Below are positions 1 to 5,153 of a DNA stretch of 5,181 nt, piece by piece (the stretch's first letter is position 1; each line of letters opens with the position of its first letter). Under the pieces are notes generated by a model. It was given only the letters and a program-made list of their open reading frames with translations. It did no database searches and had not been told where the DNA came from. The translations under genes were made by a program, and so were the position numbers. The DNA comes from Actinomycetota bacterium (GTDB lineage: Bacteria > Actinomycetota > Humimicrobiia > Humimicrobiales > Humimicrobiaceae), in NCBI GenBank assembly GCA_015711775.1, contig JACVJB010000102.1, positions 1 to 5,181 on the forward strand, given 5' to 3'.

Positions 1-1
1 T

Positions 2-604
2 GGCATTAAAACAGTATTTGAAGCCTATGATGACATTGACCTGGTTGCAGAAGCAGAAAATGGCAAAGAAGCAATTGAGATGGTTGAGAAATACAGCCCG
101 GATATTGTGCTCATGGATCTGGTAATGCCTGTACTTGATGGAGTAGAGGCAACTGAACAATTAATTAGCAGGTTTCCTGATTTGAAAATTATAGTTTTAA
201 CCAGCTTTAATAATATGGATTTGATAAAAAAGTCACTCAAAGCTGGAGCGATAAGCTATATCCTGAAAAATATATCAGGCGCTTTGCTTGTAAAAACAAT
301 CAGGGATATATATAAGGGTAAATTTATTCTTTCCCCTCAAGTTACAAAAATTCTTCTTTCAGAAGTCAGGGATTCACATGATGAAAATTTCAAATTAACT
401 GTGCGTGAAAAAGAAATACTTGCGCTTGTAGTGGAGGGCCTGTCAAATAAAGAAATTTCAAAAAGGCTATTTTTAAGCAATTCTACTGTTCAGTTTCATG
501 TCAGCAATATTTTAAGCAAGTTAAGAGTCACAAAAAGAACAGAAGCAGTCTATCTTGCTTTAAAGCAAAAACTGGTGAAATTACCAGGACAGGACTGGCA
601 ATAA
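2..604 (+). CDS. LuxR/NarL-family two-component response regulator, 5'-truncated by window edge
   Basis: The frame is open from base 2, so the internal ATG at 80 is not the start; 200 residues are visible. NarL-type regulators run to about 215, so roughly the first 15-20 residues, with the acidic pair of the receiver, are missing. The receiver shows the phospho-acceptor Asp in VLMDLVMP (codon 116-118), the switch Thr in IIVLTSF and the conserved Lys in YILKN. A linker leads to a C-terminal LuxR helix-turn-helix: LTVREKEILALVVEGLSNKE, then STVQFHVSNILSKL. Family knowledge: phosphorylation by a sensor kinase causes dimerisation and DNA binding at target promoters. The kinase is not in the window and may lie upstream. 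The gene ends KQKLVKLPGQDWQ. Its last 40 or so bases are repeated 564 bp downstream. The family assignment is secure; the targets are unknown. Confidence 0.95.
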   Translation, partial: GIKTVFEAYDDIDLVAEAENGKEAIEMVEKYSPDIVLMDLVMPVLDGVEATEQLISRFPDLKIIVLTSFNNMDLIKKSLKAGAISYILKNISGALLVKTIRDIYKGKFILSPQVTKILLSEVRDSHDENFKLTVREKEILALVVEGLSNKEISKRLFLSNSTVQFHVSNILSKLRVTKRTEAVYLALKQKLVKLPGQDWQ

Positions 605-611
605 TGCCAGT
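594..611 (+). terminator. Hairpin over the response-regulator stop codon, possible weak terminator
   Basis: A perfect 7-bp stem, ACTGGCA (594-600) with TGCCAGT (605-611), closes an ATAA loop that contains the TAA stop. What follows is TAAAATACT rather than a T-run, so intrinsic termination would be weak; it could instead protect an mRNA 3' end. In the downstream repeat copy three of the seven pairs are lost, so the hairpin is not conserved there. Confidence 0.3.
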
Positions 612-640
612 TAAAATACTGCAAGCCTCACCGTTACTAT

Positions 641-646
641 TATAAT
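641..646 (+). promoter_or_regulatory. TATAAT -10-like box inside repeat copy 1
   Basis: This is a perfect TATAAT within the 40-base block that is identical between the two repeats. No good -35 hexamer lies 16-18 bases upstream (the sequence there is around ACTGCAA) and there is no TG extension. In an AT-rich spacer this may be chance. If active, it would transcribe toward the small membrane gene at 899 with a leader of about 245 bases. Confidence 0.25.
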
Positions 647-761
647 TGCATACCTCTATACTTAAATAAAAAATGTAAATTTTATTAGCTGAAAAAAGCA
701 GACAGCTGGTTTCGGTTCTTATGCCTGTAATTACACAATATAAATTAAAAGTTGAGAAATT

Positions 762-888
762 ATGAAACAATTGATAGAAGGGTCCGGGTCATAAGATTCG
801 TCTTAAATCCGAGAAAAAAGTAAAAAAAGCAGATTTATTTAATAAATATATATTACAGCTTGAAATTATATTTAAATTACTAAGATGA
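762..888 (+). pseudogene. Possible small ORF split by a one-base indel
   Basis: From ATG 762 the frame reads MKQLIEGSGS and stops at 794. Removing one G from the run at 780-782 would give a 41-residue product that starts MKQLIEGPGHKIRLK, continues through KKADLFNKYILQLEIIF and ends at TGA 886-888. That stop lies directly before the SD of the next gene, a normal operon arrangement. The upstream SD (TTGAG at 753-757) is weak. Open stretches of this length are common in AT-rich DNA, and no homologue is recognised. It is a tentative call. The rest of the 605-898 gap shows only repeat copy 1 and a 10-base palindrome at 726-735. Confidence 0.2.
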
Positions 889-898
889 AAGGAATATT

Positions 899-1123
899 AT
901 GAGTAAGGTTATATTAATTATTGTTGGAGTAATAATAGCAGTTGTGGGAATTCTTACACTTTTTCCTGCTATGACCCTGGGTCTGTGGTTAACTATAGTA
1001 CTGATAGGCGTAGGTATCATAAGCATAATTTTAGGGTTCCTGGATAGAAGCAAACCTGTCAATAAGGAAACAGTAAAAGCAATTAAACAGGAAGAACAGG
1101 CAAAAGATAAACTGGAATATTAG
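899..1123 (+). CDS. Small two-helix membrane protein, unknown function
   Basis: The product has 74 residues. The start is supported by AAAGGA at 888-893, five bases before the ATG. Residues about 3-23 (VILIIVGVIIAVVGILTLF) and 29-47 (LWLTIVLIGVGIISIILGF) are two transmembrane helices joined by a short PAMTLG turn. A charged tail rich in Lys and Glu follows (residues 50-74, ending EEQAKDKLEY). This predicts a helical hairpin with both ends on the same side, probably the cytoplasm because of the charged tail. The family is not recognised; small proteins like this can modulate sensor kinases or transporters, but nothing here proves that. It sits between the two direct repeats, and its TAG stop is only two bases before copy 2 begins. 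Confidence 0.8.
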   Translation: MSKVILIIVGVIIAVVGILTLFPAMTLGLWLTIVLIGVGIISIILGFLDRSKPVNKETVKAIKQEEQAKDKLEY

Positions 1124-1125
1124 TA

Positions 1126-1235
1126 AAAGCAAAAACTGGTGAAATTGCCGGGACAGTACTGACTATAATGCCTGTTAAAATACTGCAAGCCTCACCGTTA
1201 CTATTATAATTGCGCACCGCTCTATACTTAAATAA
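1126..1235 (+). repeat. Imperfect direct repeat, copy 2 (orphan response-regulator tail plus spacer)
   Basis: This is the partner of 562-669. Read in the register of the response regulator it gives KQKLVKLPGQY and then TGA at 1160-1162, so it is a relic of a gene end with no gene in front of it. Two of the early differences (1147 and 1150) are third-position changes that keep Leu and Pro, and the later ones change the tail. It begins two bases after the stop of the 74-aa membrane protein gene and runs to just before the next small gene. Confidence 0.9.
1205..1210 (+). promoter_or_regulatory. TATAAT -10-like box inside repeat copy 2
   Basis: This is the same TATAAT as in copy 1, in the identical 40-base block. 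Here it lies 52 bases before the GTG of the 48-aa membrane protein, a sensible promoter distance with a predicted leader of about 45 bases. The -35 region is poor, so the call rests on the -10 match, the spacing and conservation between copies. Confidence 0.35.
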
Positions 1236-1262
1236 TTAAAAATGGAATCAGGGGGGTAGAAA

Positions 1263-1409
1263 GTGTTAAGCTATACCAGTATTTTATTAATCCTGAGCTT
1301 GATTGTTGCTGGATTTATTATTACTGCAACTGTTTTTATAGAGCATACTTTAAAAAGCATACCTGTTAAAAAAAATAAATCCCCTGAGTTTGACTTTTCC
1401 GGCAAATAG
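1263..1409 (+). CDS. 48-aa single-pass membrane protein, GTG start
   Basis: The frame GTG 1263 to TAG 1407-1409 gives MLSYTSILLILSLIVAGF, then an Ile/Thr-rich stretch to about residue 27, then a basic tail containing IPVKKNKSPEFDFSGK. Residues about 5-27 form one clear transmembrane helix and the Lys-rich C-terminus is probably cytoplasmic. A G-rich SD (AGGGGGG, 1250-1256) sits six bases before the GTG; it can pair with the anti-SD only with a wobble, but spacing is good. There is no alternative ATG start. It lies directly downstream of repeat copy 2 and its candidate promoter. No family is recognised. A hydrophobic helix with a charged tail plus an SD makes it likelier to be real than chance. 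Confidence 0.6.
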   Translation: MLSYTSILLILSLIVAGFIITATVFIEHTLKSIPVKKNKSPEFDFSGK

Positions 1410-1536
1410 GCTTAGACTGAAGGTCTCTCTTTTGTTTAATGATATTTTAATTAGAGCAGACATCTATTTTCTACTGCCTCTCCAAAAGAAATATTATAAA
1501 GCTGTCAGGGAAATAATATTATTTAAGGAGGTCAGT

Positions 1537-1647
1537 ATGCAAAGCAGTAAACCAAATGCTGGTAATTTCGATTTCTCCACAGTTAATACTCATATGGAAA
1601 AAATCTTTTTACATTCTGGCAGATCGACAGTATTGCTGTTACTATAG
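1537..1647 (+). CDS. 36-aa peptide with a consensus Shine-Dalgarno, unknown function
   Basis: An AAGGAGG (1525-1531) five bases before ATG 1537 is the strongest ribosome-binding site in the window. The product begins MQSSKPNAGNFDFSTVNTHM and ends with TVLLLL before TAG 1645-1647. The frame stays open upstream to an ATG at 1390, but that overlaps the 48-aa gene and lacks an SD, so 1537 is chosen. There is no signal peptide or clear domain; only the last few residues are hydrophobic. It could be a small protein, a leader peptide for the hairpin that follows, or a degraded gene start. No homologue is recognised. Confidence 0.4.
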   Translation: MQSSKPNAGNFDFSTVNTHMEKIFLHSGRSTVLLLL

Positions 1648-1673
1648 ATAAAATTATTTCAATATTTGAATTG

Positions 1674-1713
1674 TTGCTTATTTATGTAAGACCAAATAAG
1701 CAAATCATTTTTT
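1674..1713 (+). terminator. Intrinsic terminator between the small-gene block and the radical SAM gene
   Basis: The arms TTGCTTATTT (1674-1683) and AAATAAGCAA (1694-1703) form a perfect 10-bp stem with a 10-base loop, followed by ATCA and six Ts (1708-1713). It ends 24 bases before the radical SAM ATG. It either closes the small-gene transcript or acts as an attenuator for the downstream gene. Confidence 0.75.
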
Positions 1714-1737
1714 AGTTATTATAAAAAAGAAGGTTTT

Positions 1738-3240
1738 ATGAAAATTTTACTTATATATCCGGAATATGAAAATACATTCTGGAATTTGAAAAGAGTTTTC
1801 AAAGTGCTTGGTAAAAAAGCGGCATATCCTCCGCTCGGGCTTTTAACAATTGCAGCAATGCTGCCCGAGAACTGGGATAAAAAATTAGTTGATATGAATT
1901 GCCAGGCTTTAAAAGAAGAACACATTCTTTGGGCAGATTACGTATTTATAAGCGCAATAGTTGGCCAGAAGCAATCTACAGTTGATGTGATAAATAAAAT
2001 CAAATATTATGGAAAAACTGTAATAGCGGGCGGTTCCCTGTTTACAACAGGGTATGAAGAATTTGCTTATACTGATACGCTTGTTTTAGGAGAAGCTGAA
2101 GAAATAATGCCGCTTCTTGTACATGATATTGAAAATAACAGTCTTAAGAAAATATACTCTGCAGAAAAATTTCCGCCAATAAATAAAGCGCCAATACCTT
2201 TATGGAATCTTGTAAACCTGTCTTACTATAATTCAGTATGCATACAGCTTTCCAGAGGTTGCCCCTATAACTGTGAGTTTTGTGATGTAGTTCAGTTAAA
2301 CGGAAGGGACCCGCGCATAAAAAGTGCCCAGCAGATAATTGCTGAACTTGATTCAGTTTACAGCCTGGGATGGAATGCAGGTGTATTTTTTGTTGATGAT
2401 AATTTCATAGGCAATAAAGCAGCTCTTAAAAAAAATATCCTGCCGGCTATTATAAAATGGCAGAAAGAAAGGAAATATCCTTTTATTCTAAGTACACAGG
2501 TTTCAATTAACCTGTCAGATGATATAAATCTAATGCAGCTTATGACAGATGCTGGTTTTGCAACTGTATTTATTGGTATTGAAACACCTGACGCTGATGG
2601 CCTTGAAGAATGCGGCAAATATCACAATATAAACAGGAACCTGCTTGAATCTGTGAAGAAAATACAGAATATGGGATTTGAAGTTAACGCGGGATTTATT
2701 CTCGGTTTTGACAGTGATAAAGAGAATGTATTTCAAAACCAGATTGATTTTATACAGAAAAGCGGAATTGTTGCTGCCATGGTAGGACTGCTTAATGTAT
2801 CGCCGAAAAGCAGGCTGCATGACAGGCTTAAAAAAGCAGGCAGGCTTATTGAAAATAAAAATATTCCTGAACTTTCAGAGCTTAATTTTATCCCAAAAAT
2901 GGAAGCAGGCACATTGATTAACGGTTACGAAAATGTTCTTACAACTATTTATTCGCCCAGATGCTATTTTGCCAGGGTAAAAACATTTTTAAGGGAATAT
3001 AAACCAAGGAAAATAAGGCAGCCAAAAGTGCGCTTCTATCATATAAGGGGCCTGTTATCTTCACTGTGGTTTTTGGGAATTAAAGAGAAGGGCCGGCATT
3101 ATTACTGGAGCCTGATTATCTGGAGCTTATTCAGGTGTCCGGGACTTCTGCCTTATGCAATCGGTTTACCGCTTGGGTTGCTTCATTTCAAAACGCTTGC
3201 CTGGGCGAAACAATATAATTCTTACTACAGGGCGGGCTAA
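1738..3240 (+). CDS. B12-binding-domain radical SAM protein (HpnP-like/DUF4070 type), substrate unknown
   Basis: The product has 500 residues; the start has GAAGG at 1729-1733, four bases before the ATG. Residues 1-135 form a Rossmann-like cobalamin-binding domain ([48 protein letters not shown]). The canonical D-x-H-x-x-G loop is absent, so any cobalamin would have to bind base-off without that His. The radical SAM core follows, with the 4Fe-4S motif CPYNCEFC (Cys175, 179, 182), FVDDNF near 218-223, FIGIETP at 278-284 and GFILGFDSD near 319-327. The C-terminus resembles DUF4070 proteins and carries a hydrophobic stretch (about 455-488) that may touch the membrane. From memory the opening resembles HpnP, the hopanoid C-2 methylase, but many relatives act on unknown substrates and no hopanoid genes are nearby, so no symbol is given. 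The family call is secure; a methyltransferase role is inferred. Confidence 0.93.
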   Translation: MKILLIYPEYENTFWNLKRVFKVLGKKAAYPPLGLLTIAAMLPENWDKKLVDMNCQALKEEHILWADYVFISAIVGQKQSTVDVINKIKYYGKTVIAGGSLFTTGYEEFAYTDTLVLGEAEEIMPLLVHDIENNSLKKIYSAEKFPPINKAPIPLWNLVNLSYYNSVCIQLSRGCPYNCEFCDVVQLNGRDPRIKSAQQIIAELDSVYSLGWNAGVFFVDDNFIGNKAALKKNILPAIIKWQKERKYPFILSTQVSINLSDDINLMQLMTDAGFATVFIGIETPDADGLEECGKYHNINRNLLESVKKIQNMGFEVNAGFILGFDSDKENVFQNQIDFIQKSGIVAAMVGLLNVSPKSRLHDRLKKAGRLIENKNIPELSELNFIPKMEAGTLINGYENVLTTIYSPRCYFARVKTFLREYKPRKIRQPKVRFYHIRGLLSSLWFLGIKEKGRHYYWSLIIWSLFRCPGLLPYAIGLPLGLLHFKTLAWAKQYNSYYRAG

Positions 3241-4096
3241 AATCGACACAAAAATAATATCAAAACCGTACATTAATGACCCGGTTAAAATGTACCTTAA
3301 ATCAATAGGCAATGTAAGGCTCCTTACAGCAGCAGAGGAAATTCAGCTTGCAAAAAGAATGGAAGATGGAAGCCTGTCAGCTAAAAACAGGTTAATTGAA
3401 GCAAATTTGAGGCTTGTTGTAAGTGTTGCTAAAAAATATGTTATGAGGGGCATGAATTTTTTAGATCTTATCCAGGAGGGAAATCTCGGGCTTATGAGGG
3501 CCGTTGATAAATATGATTACAGAAAAGGTTTTAAGTTTTCCACATATGCAACATGGTGGATAAGGCAGGCTGTAACCAGGGCAATTGCAGACCAGGCAAG
3601 AACAATAAGAATCCCGGTTCATATGGTGGAGAATGTAAACAGATATATTCGCGCTTATAGGCTGCTTCTCCAGAAGCTCGGAAGAGAACCGGGTGCTGAG
3701 GAAGTTGCAGAGCTTTTGGGCATTTTACCGCAGCGAGTTTATGAAATTAGAAAAATTGCTCAGGAAACAATATCGCTTGACGCTCCGATAGGTGAAGATG
3801 AGGAAGCTCATTTAAGTGATTTTATTGAAGATGTGGATGTAAAATCCCCGCCTGATGCCGCAGATTTTTCCATGCTTCAAAAACATATCCAGGTTGTACT
3901 GGAAACATTAAAAGACAGGGAAAGAAAAATTATACAGCTAAGGTACGGCCTCAGTGACGGCCACCCGAGGACTCTCGAAGAAGTGGGAAGAGAATTTGCT
4001 CTAACCAGGGAGAGAATAAGGCAGATTGAATTTAAGGTATTGTACCGGCTCAGGATCTCCAAAAAGAATAAGGCATTAAAAGATTTTCTAAATTAG
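3197..4096 (+). CDS. RpoD-family (sigma-70 group 1/2) RNA polymerase sigma factor, start uncertain
   Basis: Numbered from TTG 3197 (299 aa). Region 1.2 starts at [11 protein letters not shown] (about 28-38). Region 2 (about 64-140) has [38 protein letters not shown] and the -10-melting motif [20 protein letters not shown] ending in ARTIRIP. Region 3 and the sigma finger ([19 protein letters not shown]) are intact. Region 4 has [35 protein letters not shown] and the end KALKDFLN. There is no region 1.1. The usual EAKALRKLRHPSRS-like helix is replaced by [12 protein letters not shown], which hints at a group 2 (non-primary) factor. The start is problematic: upstream choices (ATG 3155, TTG 3173, TTG 3197) lack an SD and overlap the radical SAM gene, while ATG 3290 cuts region 1.2. 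TTG 3197 is the smallest overlap (44 bases) keeping all domains. An ATC at 3242 behind a G-rich stretch is another possibility. Probably co-transcribed with the radical SAM gene. Confidence 0.93.
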   Translation: MPGRNNIILTTGRAKIDTKIISKPYINDPVKMYLKSIGNVRLLTAAEEIQLAKRMEDGSLSAKNRLIEANLRLVVSVAKKYVMRGMNFLDLIQEGNLGLMRAVDKYDYRKGFKFSTYATWWIRQAVTRAIADQARTIRIPVHMVENVNRYIRAYRLLLQKLGREPGAEEVAELLGILPQRVYEIRKIAQETISLDAPIGEDEEAHLSDFIEDVDVKSPPDAADFSMLQKHIQVVLETLKDRERKIIQLRYGLSDGHPRTLEEVGREFALTRERIRQIEFKVLYRLRISKKNKALKDFLN

Positions 4097-4113
4097 AAAA
4101 TCTTTCTTCTTTT
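4079..4113 (+). terminator. Intrinsic terminator overlapping the sigma gene stop
   Basis: A perfect 12-bp stem, AAAGATTTTCTA (4079-4090) with TAGAAAATCTTT (4094-4105), has a 3-base loop and a T-rich tail CTTCTTTT. The stop TAG (4094-4096) is the first triplet of the right arm, so the last sigma codons are part of the hairpin. The stem is AT-rich but long and flawless. Confidence 0.8.
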
Positions 4114-4128
4114 ATCTGAATCGATGGC

Positions 4129-4157
4129 TGCGCATTAATGTGCATATTTTCTGTTTT
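4129..4157 (+). terminator. Second hairpin with T-rich tail, backup terminator
   Basis: TGCGCA (4129-4134) pairs with TGTGCA (4139-4144) through five Watson-Crick pairs and one G-T wobble around a TTAA loop. The tail is TATTTTCTGTTTT. It lies 24 bases after the first terminator and would catch read-through. Confidence 0.5.
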
Positions 4158-4181
4158 ATTGCCTTATTGCATTCGGGCAAT
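4158..4181 (+). repeat. Inverted repeat ATTGCC/GGCAAT in the spacer before the metal-uptake gene
   Basis: The 6-bp arms 4158-4163 and 4176-4181 are perfect complements with a 12-base loop. No T-run follows, so it is not a typical terminator. It sits about 50-75 bases upstream of the candidate promoter of the metal-binding lipoprotein. It does not match the Zur or MntR box patterns known to me. It could be a regulator site or a third structural element. Confidence 0.35.
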
Positions 4182-4228
4182 GATTATAAATATGAATTTT
4201 AAAAACTCCTTTCATAAATGTTTATTTA

Positions 4229-4259
4229 TTACCATCCTGCGTAAAATTTATAGTATAAT
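4229..4259 (+). promoter_or_regulatory. Sigma-70-type promoter for the metal-uptake operon
   Basis: A perfect TATAAT -10 box (4254-4259) has a partial -35, TTACCA (4229-4234), with a long 19-base spacer. Transcription would start near 4265-4268, just before ATG 4269. This is the only consensus -10 in the spacer after the sigma terminators. Confidence 0.6.
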
Positions 4260-4268
4260 TAATCCAAT

Positions 4269-5153
4269 ATGATGAGAAGAAAAAAAATAATTTTTACTAT
4301 AATTTTAATCCTGATTATTTTTATGCTTACCTTTTTTATGGAAGGATGCAAGGATGCAAATAATGAAATTGATGGCAAAGCAGTAATTGCAGTTTCTATA
4401 GTTCCGCAGAAAACTTTTGTTGAAGCAATTTGCGGCAATAATTTTGACATAATAACAGTAATTCCACCCGGAGCCAGTCCTGAAACTTATGAGCCATCCC
4501 CAAAGGAAATGGAGCAGTTTGCAAGGTCAGTTATTTATTTTACTATCGGAGTGCCTGCAGAAGAAGCAAATATATTGCCATTTGCCAGAGAAGTAAAGGA
4601 CATGAAAATTATCGGTCTTCAAAAAAAAGTTGAAGAAATATACCCCAGTATTGAAATATCCCCGGGTCGCAGGGATCCGCATATATGGCTTTCGCCAAAA
4701 AGAGTAAAAGTAATGATTGAGATAATTACCGGAGAAATCATAAACCTTGATCCTTTAAAAGAGCAGGAGTATTTAGATAATTCAGAAAGTTATATAGATG
4801 AACTTGAAAATCTTGACAGGCAGATAAGAGAAATGCTGAAGAATTTAGAGAATAAAAAATTTATAGTATTTCATCCGGCATTTGCTTATCTTGCTGATGA
4901 CTATGGTCTCAATATGTATGCTCTTGAGCAGGAAGGAAAAGAAGCAACCCCTCAGCAGCTTTCAGAAATAATAGAACTTGCAAAAAAAGAAAATATAAAA
5001 GTAATATTTTATCAGTCTGAGATATCAAGCAGGCAGGCAGAAGCTTTTGCAGAAGAGATTGGGGGAAAAGCAGTACAGCTTGAACCTCTCTCACCAGACT
5101 ATATCAATAACCTTAAACAAATGGTACAACTTATTGCCGGAGCAGCACAATGA
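4269..5153 (+). CDS. Metal ABC transporter substrate-binding lipoprotein, ZnuA/TroA family
   Basis: The product has 294 residues and should bind Zn, Mn or Fe outside the membrane and deliver it to an ABC permease. MMRRKKIIF and a hydrophobic helix to about residue 23 form a signal peptide; Cys27 in FMEGC is the likely lipidated residue, though Met and Glu at -3 and -2 make a poor lipobox. Family motifs: VSIVPQKTFVEAICG (43-57), VIPPGASPETYEPSP (64-78), YFTIGVPAEE, RDPHIWLSP (135-143), FIVFHPAFAYLADDYGL (198-214), VIFYQSEIS (245-253) and VQLEPLSPDY (269-278). The mature protein has only two His, H138 and H202, both at ligand positions. The usual first ligand His (PHTYEP) is Glu73, and the His-rich loop of many ZnuA proteins is absent. 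The signal peptide requires ATG 4269 or 4272, yet no SD precedes either. It overlaps the next gene by ATGA. The family is secure; the metal is not. Confidence 0.93.
   Translation: MMRRKKIIFTIILILIIFMLTFFMEGCKDANNEIDGKAVIAVSIVPQKTFVEAICGNNFDIITVIPPGASPETYEPSPKEMEQFARSVIYFTIGVPAEEANILPFAREVKDMKIIGLQKKVEEIYPSIEISPGRRDPHIWLSPKRVKVMIEIITGEIINLDPLKEQEYLDNSESYIDELENLDRQIREMLKNLENKKFIVFHPAFAYLADDYGLNMYALEQEGKEATPQQLSEIIELAKKENIKVIFYQSEISSRQAEAFAEEIGGKAVQLEPLSPDYINNLKQMVQLIAGAAQ

Larger units (their letters stand above)
562..669 (+). repeat. Imperfect direct repeat, copy 1 (response-regulator tail plus spacer)
   Basis: This 108-bp segment recurs at 1126-1235 in the same orientation at an offset of 564 bp. 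By eye there are eight substitutions (583, 586, 593, 598, 600, 609, 650, 651) and one 2-base indel. Bases 610-649, all non-coding, are identical to 1174-1213. The first 43 bases encode the last codons of the response regulator; the rest is the intergenic spacer. No inverted termini, transposase or integrase accompany it. It could be a segmental duplication, a recombination scar or an att-like pair. Confidence 0.9.

Noticed and set aside
528..770. Minus-strand ORF across the end of the response regulator
   Set aside because: It covers the conserved helix-turn-helix end and repeat copy 1 and has no protein-like features.
860..886. Promoter TTGAAA/TAAGAT directly before the 74-aa gene
   Set aside because: The spacer is only 15 bases and the predicted start would fall within the SD at 888-893.
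562..1235. CRISPR or tandem-repeat array
   Set aside because: There are only two copies, imperfect and 564 bp apart, with no regular spacers and no cas genes.
1390..1536. Upstream extension of the 36-aa ORF from ATG 1390
   Set aside because: No SD, overlap with the 48-aa gene, and a much better start with AAGGAGG at 1537.
1618..1715. Alternative frame reading WQIDSIAVTIDKIISIFELL and onward, suggesting a frameshifted extension of the 36-aa ORF
   Set aside because: It would have to be translated through the perfect terminator hairpin and its T-run at 1674-1713, which better explains this stretch.
1648..1737. Cobalamin riboswitch upstream of the B12-type radical SAM gene
   Set aside because: No B12-box-like sequence or multi-stem fold was found; only a simple terminator hairpin is present.
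2358..2820. Minus-strand ORFs (2358-2618 and 2530-2820) opposite the radical SAM gene
   Set aside because: They lie wholly within a well-conserved gene on the other strand and show no recognisable motif.
4259..4450. Minus-strand ORF opposite the lipoprotein signal peptide
   Set aside because: Its hydrophobic end is the complement of the AT-rich signal-peptide codons; it is a shadow frame.
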